Below are positions 1 through 11,560 of a stretch of 64,000 nucleotides of DNA, one piece after another. Source of the stretch: Anagrus nilaparvatae (Eukaryota; Arthropoda; Insecta; Hymenoptera; Mymaridae); NCBI GenBank assembly GCA_022575985.1, contig JAKSXM010000007.1, positions 60,976,501 to 61,040,500 on the forward strand, read 5' to 3'. The position numbers and the translations under genes were made by a program. Position 1 is the first letter of the stretch. Each line of letters opens with the position of its first letter. The notes beneath the pieces are model-generated. The model saw only the letters and a program-made list of their open reading frames with translations. It was not told where the DNA came from and ran no database searches.

Positions 1-162
1 TAGTGGCAAATTGGATATCATTGAACCTTCTTCAAAAGAATTATCACTACTTGTTTCAACATCACCGGTGGCTGCCATCATACTCTCATCGACATGATTT
101 GGATAAGTTTCTTGCCCCAAGCCAACCCCGTAGCTGTTTTCTTGTATAGCTGAATACCTCAT
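1..162 (-). CDS. N-terminal exon of an unrecognised protein (partial)
   Basis: An open frame reads leftward from an ATG whose A is at 162 and stays open to the window edge (54 codons). The peptide begins MRYSAIQEN and is followed by an acidic, Ser/Asp/Glu-rich stretch with no domain that I recognise. Its codons use far more G and C than the surrounding DNA, which supports real coding. A T-rich tract lies just upstream of the ATG on the coding strand, compatible with a splice acceptor, so the 5' UTR may be split. The GC-richer patch at about 850-1050 could be its promoter. I cannot assign a function. Confidence 0.5.
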   Translation of the reverse strand, partial: MRYSAIQENSYGVGLGQETYPNHVDESMMAATGDVETSSDNSFEEGSMISNLPL

Positions 163-2229
163 CTTTTTTTAAACAGCATTTGTATTCCAATTTTATAATT
201 AATTGATAATAAGTTAGATCTACAACTTTTTTTTAATCATTGTTAAGCTAAAATAAAAAAAAAAAAATTAAATTTTTAAAAAATGAAACATTTAAAAATT
301 TTTTTAATTAATACTATATTTAAAAAAAATTTTTTTCAGGTATAAATATTATTTTAAGTTATTAGAAAAGTAAATTTTGAATTTATATATTCCTGAGACA
401 CTAATTAAAATTTAAAAATTCATTTTTTCCAGATTTTTTATTTATTTTTTTTTAATTTAAAAATAGATTAATATAAATTACGTATATTAGTGTTTGAAAA
501 AATAAAAAGAACACTAAATTTCATGTAAAAAATTTTTGTATAAATAAAAATCGCAAATACCAAAAGGGAAAATTTTCGCATTATTAAACCCGCGCATTTA
601 GGTGTATAAAAATTCTTCACTATATTAAACCGAAACTTTATATGTATATGCATAAATGTAAAAGTATCTGTACAGCTATAGCAAATAAATTTGCACATAT
701 TAAAAAATAATTAAACTTGGTAAAAATAGTGCACTTGTATTGAAAACTCTCATAACCACTGAATTTAATAGTAAATAATGAAACTTATTTTTACATTTTT
801 TTATTTAAAGATCATTAAATTCCTAAAATAATTTACATTTTTAAAGTAAAAGAACTTTGAGTTCTGACCCCAAGCCTACTGCTTGGAAATTGGAGGGAGA
901 CGCTGTGAAAGCTTGGAGCCTTGCTGCTTCAACTAGACAGGCTCTTTTTACGATGAACTAGACAGCTTTGTACACTGACGTTTTTCGTGTATCAAAGCGA
1001 GCACGAACATGGCGCGAACAACGGACATTCTCTTTTAAACACTACTACTACCAACAAATTAACCCCCACACTTGCATAAGGCATGAATATATTGAAGTTG
1101 AAGTTAATACATAAATAGGTATATACAATGATTTCAAAAATTAAGATTAAACTTGAAGTTTAAGCCAAACAGTACCAAAGCTAATAATCAATAAAATAAA
1201 AAACGAATTGACTTTCTATTTAAACTTGACAATTCTTAAAAATTGATTTGTAAATATCATATAAATTACATTTATTAAGCACTGTGTTAAGCACTACAGC
1301 GTAGTCAGCATTGTGACCATTTTAACATCTTAACAAAAACATTCTAAAATGGCGTCATCGATTCGTAATACTTTAAAACTCATTTACATGGAATTTATCA
1401 GTACAAATCACTATGAAAATTCAATAATTTAAAGATGAATTCAATAAATCTAATAAGTTTTTTTTTTGTAAATATTTTCAACAAAATTAAACGTTTCATA
1501 TAAGAAATAAAATTCTACATCCATATTTCAAGCAAAATCACATAGAGCGTATAAAGGTGACAGGTTTAGCAAAATATAGGATATAAAAGTTCGCGCATGC
1601 GCTTTCGCTTTCAAATCACAAGCAACAAAATAAATATGGTTGAATGAAGAAAAACAATCCTCATTAAAAATGTATTTTTTTGGCTCTACATGATCAAAAT
1701 TTATCATATATCTATATTGCTCTGATAAAAGTTGGTTTAGTAAAAATTTGTTTAAAAATTCTATTTTGAGAATTCATTTGAAAATTTTGTTTTGCTTTGC
1801 AAAATGTATATGCTATATTTTTTTAACCTGTATAAGTCTTTTTGAGACTAACAAATATGGCCGAAACGTTTACATGAATTGATACATAGAATCATATGAA
1901 ATTAAAAAAAATATATATATATTTTTTAATATATATATATTTTTTTTATTACTAATAAAATACTGTTTTTATTGATTAATAATTCAATAAAATAAAGTTA
2001 ATTAAATAAAACGCATATTCATATTATAACGGTCATTCGATGGTCATTTAAATTGGTTTATCATTAAATGAATTTTAAAATTCTATTTGGTTGGTTTTGT
2101 AGCTGACTTTAAAATATTTGATACATTGTTTTTTAATTTTAATTTAAACAAAGTTTAACCCGAGAAATAATAGATTTAATTTTTTAATTTGCTATGTGAC
2201 GTGATTATAATTATAAATACCCAAAATTT
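163..2229. other. AT-rich intergenic region, possible promoter
   Basis: No supportable gene. The patch at about 850-1050 is clearly richer in G and C than its surroundings and lies upstream of the leftward gene at 1-162, so it may be that gene's promoter or a 5' UTR exon. Around 1903-1950 there is a self-complementary A/T run built of alternating TA dinucleotides. Confidence 0.4.
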
Positions 2230-2950
2230 TATTAATAACACAGGACCACAAAAAAAGGTTTTCTCCTTGAAATTTGAGTATGATTTTCTGGGGTTTTTGG
2301 GTGCACTAAAATGAATCTGTGGTTCAAATTAACTGATCATTTAATCTTCCCACACCTAAGTTCATCTTTCTATGAAATAAATAAAATTTTGCGATTTTCT
2401 AATATATTGATGAGCTAAAACTCAGAAAGACGATAAAAAATTATTTCGACTAATTTATGGGTTCTCCAATTTACCCCATACCCCCAAAACTCATCCCGAG
2501 GGAGTTTTATTTTATCTTAATAAAAAATTTTATTTAGAGTATAAAACCCGAGTATACTGTTATGTTAATACTCTGTACTACAATAAAAAATTATTTTTAT
2601 TATTATATGCATCCCTTGATTACATCCCAAATAGGGGATTATAGATTCTATTTATATTAAAAAAAATTAAATTTTATGAATATATAAGTACTTCGATGTG
2701 CTGAAACTCGTGTGACGAAAAAAAATGATTTTGACTTTTTTATCGGTCCTCCAATTAACTCCAGGAGACCCGTAAGTAACCCCAAAAGGGGTATTGGGTT
2801 CTTTTATTATAAAATTAATAAAATTTTGCAAATGAAAAACAGATTCATATGTTAAAATGTGAATGTCGAAAAAAAAAATGATTTTGACTTATTTATGGAT
2901 ACCCTAATTAACCCCAGGGGCCCCATAACTTAACCCAAGGAGGTCTTTAA
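2230..2950. repeat. Degenerate ~145-bp tandem repeat array, left part
   Basis: Diverged copies of one unit follow each other at roughly 135-150-bp spacing. Landmarks are an A-rich run followed by ATGATTTTGACTT (near 2430, 2580, 2718 and 2868), then a line of C-rich triplets of the AACCCC type about 40 bp later, then TTTTATTATAAAAT. The same unit resumes at 4405-4640, after a retrotransposon insertion. Period and identity were judged by eye. Confidence 0.6.
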
Positions 2951-4404
2951 TTTTTTTTTTTTATTTAATATACAGGATCAGTGATCCCCAAAAAATCATT
3001 TATTTTAATATAAATTTATTAATTACATTTTTACAAAAGAATTTTTATAAGCAGAGTAATCAAAAGACATGTTAGTCAAAAAAATATTAATACCTAGAGA
3101 GTATATAAAAAAGAAAAATATAGGTTTTTAAGTGTCTATTATAGTTAGTTGTAGTATAGTCTAATATCACAAATTAATAAAAGTAATTCCAGTATAATTC
3201 AATATCTTGCAAGTGAGACGTCTAACAATATAAATAGAGTCACCAAACACATCAAATAGATTTTTATCCTCATTATAAGTATTACAAATTCTTATTGAGA
3301 CAGATTTGTTTGAGAATTTATTCAAATGATAAGGCGTTTCAAAGACATAATTATGACTACGAGATCTAAGACTACGTTGTGGCACACGAAAAAGCAGTTT
3401 TGATAATATAGATTCAGAATCAATAAAATTATTAACAATTTTACTAAGATAGGTTAGGTCAGTTTTCAATATAGCACTAGTAATTGTGGCAATATCCAGC
3501 TTTGTCGCAATAGCAAGATAGTCATGATCTATGATTTGCATATGCGTCCCTATCCTGTAAGCAACAAACCTGAAGAACTTATGGTTTAGGGCTTCAAGTT
3601 GCTTCAATTGCCCTTTATTTAAAGACCCACAAATTTGAGAGCCATACATTTTACCATTATATATATAAGAAAAGTAGACTCTTCTAAATACATTAACAGA
3701 TCTGAAATCTCTTGTATGTCTCTTTTAAAAAATTTAAAATTTTTATCACCTTAGCTACAATAAAATCAACATGATTTTGGAAAGTTAATGTTGAATCAAA
3801 ACAAATACCAAGACTCTTAATGACAACAATTCGATTCAACACCTTGTTATTAATTTTATAATCATATTCAACAATTCTTTTTTTGCCATTAGTAACAGCT
3901 GAGCATTTTTTTATTTCCAATCATATTGTTCCCATTGCACCATTCATTAACACTAGACAAATCATTCTAAAACATTATAAAATTATAAAATCATCATAAG
4001 TTCTAATTCATTTATACAGTTTAAGATCATCAGTAAAAAGCAGGAATTTAGAATGCTGTACAGAGTACTTAATATCATTAATATAAATAAGAAAAAGAAG
4101 TGGTCCAAGGTTAGATCCTTGGCCAACTCCAGAAGTAACTATAATTTCATCAGATGATACAACATTCTCAATTCTCACTCTTTACGTTCTTCCAATTAGA
4201 AGAGATCGAAACCATTCCAATAAATTACTATAAATGCCATAATATTCTAATTTATTTATTAAAATATTACAGTCAACTTTGTCAAACGCCCGCTGAAAAT
4301 CTGTGTATATTATGTCAGAATTATACACAATATCATCAACCTGAACATTTAAATTGGTAATAGTTGATCTTCCCACTAAGAAACCATGTTGTTCATCAAT
4401 AATT
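2951..4404 (-). mobile_element. 5'-truncated, dead non-LTR (LINE) retrotransposon
   Basis: Reverse-transcriptase pieces read on the minus strand in the family order. A QHGF..GRST motif lies at about 4355-4395, then a YTDFQRAFDKVD motif with the first catalytic Asp near 4300, then GVGQGSNLGPLLF near 4090-4130, then an FTDD version of the (F/Y)xDD active site near 4040. Thumb-like and C-terminal segments follow at 3693-3920 and 3167-3649. Several in-frame stops break the frame, so it is inactive. A T run on the + strand at 2949-2962 is the expected poly(A) tail. The 5' half, including the endonuclease, is missing. It resembles the jockey group of arthropod LINEs. Confidence 0.8.
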
Positions 4405-4640
4405 TACTCTCTTTTATTATAAAATTTATAAAATTTTTCAAATACAAAACGTATTCATAGGTTAAAATTCGAACGACAAAAAAAATGATTTTTACTTCTC
4501 CGTGGGACCCCAATTAACCCAGGGGCAACATAACTTAATCCAAGGTGGTCCAATATTATCTTATATTATAAAATTTTAAAAATTTTGCATCTGGGAAATA
4601 TGATGTGGTGCCAAAAAAATGATTTTGAAATAATTTTATT
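4405..4640. repeat. Degenerate ~145-bp tandem repeat array, right part
   Basis: This continues the array of 2230-2950. TTTTATTATAAAAT at about 4412, the A-run plus ATGATTTTTACTT at about 4475, an AACCCAGGGG segment and a further ATGATTTTG at about 4617 match the left-hand units. The LINE at 2951-4404 therefore sits inside one unit. Confidence 0.6.
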
Positions 4641-5049
4641 TAAAGTTTTTTTATTCTCAAGCCTTTTATACATTAAATTTATAGATTAAAAGTAAATATT
4701 AAATCTGGTCATTATTAAAATTTACTAGTATAACAGACGCCAGTCAAAGCGCCAGCAATGTTAAATGCATCCAAAAATTTTATCAGCATGAGAATGGATC
4801 GTGAAATGGATAGTGAAACTTATGTATTTTTGGTCACTAAAACCGATTTCGAAGGTTTCGTCCATTTTCGGATGGCCAGTTTTGAGTAATGAACGCTAAA
4901 CCCTAACAAAAGTAACCGGCCGGTTTCGGCTGGTTTCATCTGGTGTCAATGAATGTTAACCAGAAAAATAGATGTAGTAGTTAAAAAAAGAAAACTGAGT
5001 TAAATTAGGAAAACTCAATTCTGATAAACTTTATAACATTCTTTTAACC
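4641..5049. other. Intergenic, no gene seen
   Basis: AT-rich sequence with a somewhat GC-richer centre (about 4735-4970). No open frame or recognisable repeat was found. Confidence 0.4.
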
Positions 5050-5770
5050 AATAAACGGGTTTTCGAGGTTGAGAAAAACGTTTTTATGAGTGAAAATTTT
5101 CATATTTTTACCTCAGAATATTTTCAAATTCTCCAAGATGGCGGAACAATAAACATCCAAAAAGAAACTTTATACCTTACCAGGGGGTTTTCGAAGTCGG
5201 GAAATAGTATATTAAGTATCAAGGGCGTAAAAGTTTGGCATTAGCGTGAGCACGAATATGTGTTCACGCTAGTGTTTAAAGTATTTCGCCCATGGTGCTT
5301 ACACTATTATTTGCCCACCTAGGCGTAGAACGAGTCCAGAAAATTCTTTACACACGAGTTTTACGCCCGGGAGGGCGAAAAACGTTTTTATGAGTAAAAA
5401 TTTTCATATTTTCATCGCAGCATATTTTCCGACTTTCCAAGATAGCGGACCAATAAACATCCCAAAAAGAAACTTTATATATTACCAGGGGGTTTTCGAG
5501 TTCAAGAAAAACATTTTTATGAGTGAAAATTTTCATATTTTCTGATTTTCCAAGATGGCGGACCTATAAACATCCTAAAAAGAGACTATATACATTACCA
5601 TGAGGCTTATGAGGTTGAGAAAAACGTATACATGAGGGAAAATTTTCATATTTTCACCCTAGCATACTTTCCGATTTTCCAAGATGGCGGACTAATAAAC
5701 ATCCCAAAAAGAAACTTCATATATTACCAGGGGGTATTCGAGGCCGAGAAAAATTTTGAAATTCCAAACA
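5050..5770. repeat. Tandem array with AAGATGGCGG landmark, interrupted
   Basis: Four copies carry AAGATGGCGG (or one-base variants) at 5135, 5439, 5552 and 5681. Each is followed by AATAAACATCC, AAAAAGAAACTT and CCAGGGGGTTTTCGAG, and then by AAAAACGTTTTTATGAGTG. Intact neighbours are 113 and 129 bp apart. The 304-bp gap between the first two is caused by the inserted element at about 5205-5372. Confidence 0.7.
5223..5368. mobile_element. Small inverted-repeat (MITE-like) element
   Basis: GGGCGTAAAA at 5223-5232 is matched by its reverse complement TTTTACGCCC at 5359-5368. Between them lie a short hairpin (TAGCGTGA / TTCACGCTA at about 5243-5272) and a conserved core containing CGCCCATGGTGCTTAC and CACCTAGGCGTAGAA. 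The core recurs at about 40,330-40,390 and 40,850-40,945, so this is an interspersed family. It splits a copy of the surrounding tandem array. Confidence 0.6.
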
Positions 5771-5870
5771 AATTTCAGATATTTGTTATCCGTTTAGGTC
5801 ATTTTCACTAAGATTTTCACTTGAATATTTTCTTATAAAAAGTCTAATTTTGTAGAATTTACTATATATA

Positions 5871-6963
5871 TGAGTCTCGATATGAATATAAAAGGTTTTA
5901 AGGGCGCAATAAAAAAAATTTATTTTATGATAAATTTTACTTATGAAATCGTTTCTGCTTAAATTTGCATAAAAATGTAGCTTTTTTTTGCTAAATTTGC
6001 TAAATTTATATTTTACTGTATCTCTATGCGTATTCTAAGGTTTTAAATAGGACAATCCCATTTTATTACGTCTATAGGCTGAACCCATGTGAAACGTACG
6101 TTGACTTGCAGAGATGGGGTCTTTCGATTGAGCTGCAACTTTGTACAGAAATGATTATACATATAAAATGTCCTCGCTCCCCAAATTTTACGTCGTAAAA
6201 TTGCTTCTAACCATCTCTTTGAATTTTTGAAATTTTTGACCAATTTTAAAGCTCTCAGCCACCAATTTTTGCTTTATTAAGCATAAAGAAATGTTAAAAA
6301 AAATTATTAAAGAACCGATTTTCACCGGAAATATCCTGGCTATCCGAATTTCTAAACCGTTTTTTAAAACTTTTACGTGGAAAGTCGGAAAACTGGAAAA
6401 TGTGAGTGGTTCCGGCTGTAGTTCATAACACAAAACCTGTCACTTCAAATAACTTCAAACTGGGGGGTGGAGACAGAGTATTCCATATTATACTTTCACC
6501 TGGTATTAAAATGGGATTGGCTATTTTCACATAGGGAAAAGTTATACCAATAATTATTGAAATTTACCGATTTTGAAAATGCAAATTTAGCAAAAAAAGG
6601 CTATATTTTTATTCAAATTTAAGCAAAAACGATTTCATAAGTAAAATTTATCATAAAATAAATTTTATATGTATAATCATTTCTGTACAAAGCTGCAGCT
6701 CAATCGAAAGACCCCATCTCTGCAAGTCAACGTACGTTTCACATGGGTTCAGCCTATAGACATAATAAAATGGGATTCTCCTATTTAAAACCTTAGAATA
6801 CGCATATAGAGAAACAGTAAAATATAAATTTAGCAAATTTAGCAAAAAAAGGCTATATTTTTATTCAAATTTAAGCAGAAACGATTTCATAAGTAAAATT
6901 TATCATAAAATAAATTTTTTTTAATGCCCTTAAAACCTTTTATATAATTCATATCGAGACTCA
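5871..6963. mobile_element. Foldback element with ~300-bp terminal inverted repeats
   Basis: The segment 5871-6172 reappears as its reverse complement at 6660-6963, with outer ends TGAGTCTCGATATGAAT and ATTCATATCGAGACTCA. The internal ~490 bp is unrelated, except that about 6570-6660 is a direct duplicate of part of the right arm (about 6825-6920). There is no transposase frame; the short open frames inside are chance frames in the arms. This is a non-autonomous DNA transposon of unknown superfamily, and I found no clear target-site duplication. Confidence 0.7.
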
Positions 6964-8154
6964 TACGAAAAATTTCCCAAAAACAGGAAGCGAAAATGGA
7001 AAAAATTTTTTTTAAAGGTACGCTCGTTTTTGAGGTGTCATTTTGTAGCTAAGACCATGCAGATTTCAAATAGTTGAGTGATCCAAAAAAACTGGCTCGG
7101 CACATGCCCAAATTTGCAAAAAAACTGACTGAAAATGTTGTATTAAAGATTAATTTTTTTATACTTTTTTCCTTATGCTATTATTAATTTTTTAAGGAAT
7201 TAGGCCATACAAGCATGTGCAATATAAATTAAAGGAGCCTCTAAAAATGTTTTTTATTTGTATTTTGGCATTCTGGTTGCCAATTATTTGTTATAAACAA
7301 ATTAGTGCAAAATTAATGAGATATGCTAAACTTTTTTATAATATGAGAAAGAACCACAAAGATTCGTAAATTATGTGACCAGGAAGCTGTCAAGGGAAAT
7401 TCTTAATGAAAAAATTACATATAAATAGTTTAAACAATACTTAATTATTTAAACAAATTGTTTATAATTTGTTTAAACAAAAAATTTTTAAACTATTAAA
7501 CTATTTATTTGTTATTTAAAAAAAAAAATGTGCCTTAAAATAATAATTGCGATGTTAAAAAATACATAAATAATGCTGTCACACTTACTTTTCGAAAACT
7601 TTTTGTTTAAACAAATTATAAACAATTAGAAATTGTTTAAACTATTTATTTGTTATTTTTTAGAAAAATTTTCATTAAAATAATAATCGCGATGTTATAA
7701 TTGTTTTAATTTATAAAACTGTAAACATTTTTGTACCTAAGTATACTTAACAGATAGGGAGCCCATAATAATAATTATTCATTCTTACTAAAAAAATCTT
7801 TCAAATTAGTAATTTCAAGTTTAGTTCAAATCGTATTGATTTGATCTAGAGTCCCTAGGTCATTTCAAAACAAATAATACAAAAGTTTTTTTCGCTAAAA
7901 ATTTTAGAAAATATTTGTAAGCACGCAATTGCATCCATTTTCTATCCATTTTTAAGTTTTCAAAGAAGCTCAATGTATAGTTTTACTTGCAAATGATCAT
8001 TCTCAGATTTAATTGAGATTAAAATAAAAAAGCATAATATAATTTTTTCTATAACTCTAATAAGCAACAATCATTATTTTATTTACAAATGAAATTAAAA
8101 TGTACATGGTTTAATTTATTAAAATAAATTAATATTTACATGAAAAGCATTGTT
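6964..8154. other. Intergenic with a short A/T direct repeat
   Basis: No gene. Two similar segments at about 7435-7560 and 7600-7700 share TTTGTTTAAACAAA-type palindromes, AAACTATTTATTTGTTATTT and AAAATAATAATxGCGATGTTA. An AATAAA on the minus strand (TTTATT at 8078-8083) is a plausible poly(A) signal for the NDUFAF6 gene. Confidence 0.45.
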
Positions 8155-9292
8155 TTAAAAAAATATTTTTTTCCAAAACAATTTCATCGGAAGTAAATTG
8201 TCTCTCTGATGAATCTTCGGATGATAAATATTAAAATTAACTTCTTCTAATCTTTTAAGATAATTTTCAATGGTTATAGACGGTAAAAATATTATTTTGG
8301 ATTTTTTATCAATACTTTTTTTCATTGATAAAGCCTAAAACATAAGTTTGTTCGTATAACAAATTTCTAATAAAGAATAAATCATGAAGAACAACTAATG
8401 ATTAAAAATACTGAACCTTTGATAAATGTTGTTTAGCATAACATGCTAAATCATATATTACGTTTTCTAACTTGTCATCAACTTTATTTTGAAAAATTGA
8501 TTCAGAAGAAATGCCATGTTTCAAAAGAATATCCTGAGGTATTAGCAACCTACGTCTACTAGCATTATAAGGCACTGATCGGATTAAGGTTGTTATTCCA
8601 TGAGATTTGCCAAGATGACTAGCAAAGTGATCTGTCTGAATATTACGGATTCCCTGAGCTTCTAGACACAAGTAATAAATTGATGATACTGAATATTCAA
8701 TATATTTTTCCATAGACTCTACATTTAAGAAAGATATATTGTTCATCTCATTAAACCGTGCTTCTATTAAACGTTTGAAATAATGTTTAGAAAGTTTATG
8801 CGTTTGTAAGATCTGTCAATGAAAAAAAAAAAACTAATTTGTAAAAAGAGAAAATTTTATAAGAAAGCATAATAAACAAACTTACTCTATGAAGTTCTAA
8901 ACATGTTGGATTTTTTGGAGGATTGTTTTCAAAAATTTTTTGCAGAGCTTCTTCCCAAAATTTTAGTCTCATAAATCCTATTTTACTATCCTGAATTTGA
9001 TCTCTAATTAAAGCAATTTCTATATTGAAAGCTCGTATGGCAATTACAGAAGGCCTTAAATTTATAGGTAGAAGTAATGTACACAAATAATTTTCATAGT
9101 CATTTTGCCTTAAATCATATGTAATAGATGTTTAGAAAGAAATATTAAGATTTATATAAATAATTAAAATAAATAGTACCTGAGAAGATTAAGACAATAA
9201 TCAGATGGACTTTGTTTAGAATGAAATCGGTATTGAAACAAATTAATTTGTGATTTTAATGATAATGTTTTTAAAATCACGTTTTTATGCAT
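8155..9292 (-). CDS. NDUFAF6: NADH dehydrogenase (complex I) assembly factor 6
   Basis: Mitochondrial assembly factor of the squalene/phytoene-synthase fold that is needed for complex I biogenesis (Drosophila sicily). The exons, in coding order, are 9292-9180, 9108-8886, 8812-8417 and 8334-8155. Phases join cleanly to give 303 residues, close to the family's usual length. Residues 1-27 are rich in Lys, Ser and hydrophobics without acids, as in a mitochondrial presequence. The family signature follows: SPSDYCLNLL, DYENYLCTLLLP, RAFNIEIA, FWEEALQ, HFASHLGKSHGITT and a VPYNASRRRLLIP segment. Introns are 71-82 bp. The third donor, GTTCAG, is weak but is supported by phase and by the matching C-terminal exon. 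It has no close neighbours. The identification is firm. Confidence 0.9.
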
Positions 9293-11249
9293 GATAATGA
9301 AAAAATAAATACTTTCATTTACTAAACTGAAGATGATTCATTTTATTTTTTTAAATCCTTTATTTGAATTAGGAAGAAGGATAATTAAAATCTCCATCCA
9401 AATTAAAAAGTAAGACAAACTGAAAAAATTCATTATTTTAGTTTGCAAAATTAATTCTTTTTTTAAAAAATTACTAGTAACTATTTCAATAAATATTTTA
9501 TATTTTTTTCTATAAAGAAACGAGTAAAAAAAATATCAACGCACCAAACCAAAGCTGGCGATTGGCAAAATAAAGAAATAAAAACATGCTTTGTCACGTT
9601 TTTAATTAGTTATAGTTTATTCAAATACTGCCCAATCGATATGTATCTGTATATTATGGGTTAAATACCATACCTACTAAATTTTTTGGTCAATTTTTCC
9701 ATTTCCGGAGTCCGTTTTTATCTACCACCCCTAATTCTCCTTCTCCAGAGAGGTTGGGTATGAAAAATATATCTATAATTGATTTTTTCATTTTTGAGTT
9801 CTAGTCATTTTCCGAGTCATTTTTAATTTCTATCATAATATAATTACAGCAGTATTTTGAATGTATTTTAAAAAATATTTAAATTTCACCCTACTTTTGG
9901 GGTTGATATTTTTTACACAGGGGTTGTAGGTAAAAACAGACTTCGGAAATGGAAATAAAAAAAGACAACTGGGTGAGGTTTTTAAGTTATTCGTGGTTTT
10001 TCACATAAAAAAATTTATTTGTTCAAGGAAAATCAATTGGGTCTTAATGGGTTATGTTGTTATAACTATAGTTGCAAAATGTTTTTTTTTTTTAAATTGT
10101 CAATGCGTTATGTATACAAAACTTACAAATGAAAATATTTTATATAATTTATTCCTGAATAAGATACTGAAATGCTCGCTGAAATGAAATAAAAAATTCT
10201 GTATTGAAAAATTATTGTGATCAGCAACTGTGGACATTTATTAAGACAGATTTTAAAGGAAACCCAAAATTCAATTTAATGCCTGCTTTCCTATCTTACA
10301 AGTACAATATGAAGTAAAATTGAATAATTATGATATATATTATGTATACCGAAATATTTAGCATAATGTATTATCATCAATATAAAGTTAATAAACAATA
10401 ATGCTAATAAATAAGTACAATTTTTACACTTTTATTGACACTCATTCAATTAAGGAAGTTTATCTGTTATTTGCTTCATTTTTGCAGGAATTACGATTAC
10501 CGACATAAATTTTTTTTCAAGTTTATTTTGGAAGCTATTAATTGAAAAGAAACTATAAAAAACCATTAATAATCCAAGAATATTACACAAAAAAGTCTCA
10601 TAGTATTATACAATTTTAATAAACGTATCTAAAATGATGAGCTTTTTGGTTATGTTACGTGTTTTTTATCAAATTTACGAAAATAAAGTCGATAAAGTAT
10701 GTAAAATTAATTGGGAATGTAATCTTTAAGCAATTATTTATCAGATTTATTATGTTTCATCGATCTGTGTCATTAGCACCCTACTTTTTATAAAGCCGAA
10801 ACAAATTTTTCCATAAGCGCAATGTTAAAATACCACTTTTATTCTATTCATAAAAAGTTAATTAAATCGGTGACATAGGTAAAAATAAGTCGATTAGAGT
10901 TCAAAAATGTTTAAATTTTAATACTATTCACGTTTTATTACATTCTGTCATTATTTTTTTTAACGGATAAATCTCCTTAATAAATTTATTTTAAATTTTA
11001 ATATTTTGATTTGCCATTAACAAAATCAAAGTTAAAATTTATTTTCAAAAAAATAAAATAAATGAGAAGAATCAAAATTCTAAATAATCAAATTGTCAAA
11101 CTTTTTCTCCCAAGTGTAAAATGACTCCAAAATAGTATTAATCTATGATATATACGAAATAAAGTAAAAAGTAAACTATTAATTTATCTTGTTTAAAAGA
11201 CTCAGAAAAATTTTAAATCTTAATTATATACATATTCATAAAAAACAAA
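9293..11249. other. Gene desert containing a foldback repeat
   Basis: No supportable gene. An inverted repeat pairs 9688-9732 (GGTCAATTTTTCC start) with 9919-9969 (CTTCGGAAATGG near its end), enclosing about 190 bp; this is probably a MITE. The rest is plain AT-rich sequence. Confidence 0.45.
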
Positions 11250-11560
11250 TAACTTTTCTCGTCAGCAGCGAAAAAGTACGTATTTCCCGGACGTTGCGAG
11301 ACCAGCAATAGTAAAAATTTATGATGGATTTGCTTGTATGCAAAAGTAACTTGCAAGAAATATTTTTAATGACAACATTGACTATAGTCAATGTTGTCAT
11401 TAAAATCTACTATTATTATAAGACCCACGATATAACTACATATCTATTACTAACATTATGTGTCTTCTAAAACCATATTAGCGTTTAAACAATAGTATAT
11501 CACGAGTTTTAGCGAGAAAAATAAAGAATGGTCCAAATCGCACGTAAATTACCATATTTT
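11250..11560 (-). repeat. Copy of the twin-hairpin interspersed family
   Basis: It shares GTACGTATTTCCCGG (about 11,276) and AAAATAAAGAATGGTCCA followed by AATCGCACGTAAATTA (about 11,517-11,553) with copies near 35.8, 42.2 and 47.5 kb. This copy is diverged and has been invaded between the two landmarks. The perfect palindrome at 11,364-11,405 lies inside it. Confidence 0.5.
11364..11405. repeat. Perfect 42-bp palindrome
   Basis: The 21 bases 11,364-11,384 (starting TTTTAATGACAACATT) are exactly the reverse complement of 11,385-11,405, with no spacer. This can form a perfect hairpin or cruciform. Confidence 0.9.

Noticed and set aside
6043..6845. Minus-strand open frames of 64-81 codons
   Set aside because: They lie inside the inverted arms of the 5,871-6,963 foldback; two of them are near-copies because the DNA is repeated. 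No protein family resemblance.
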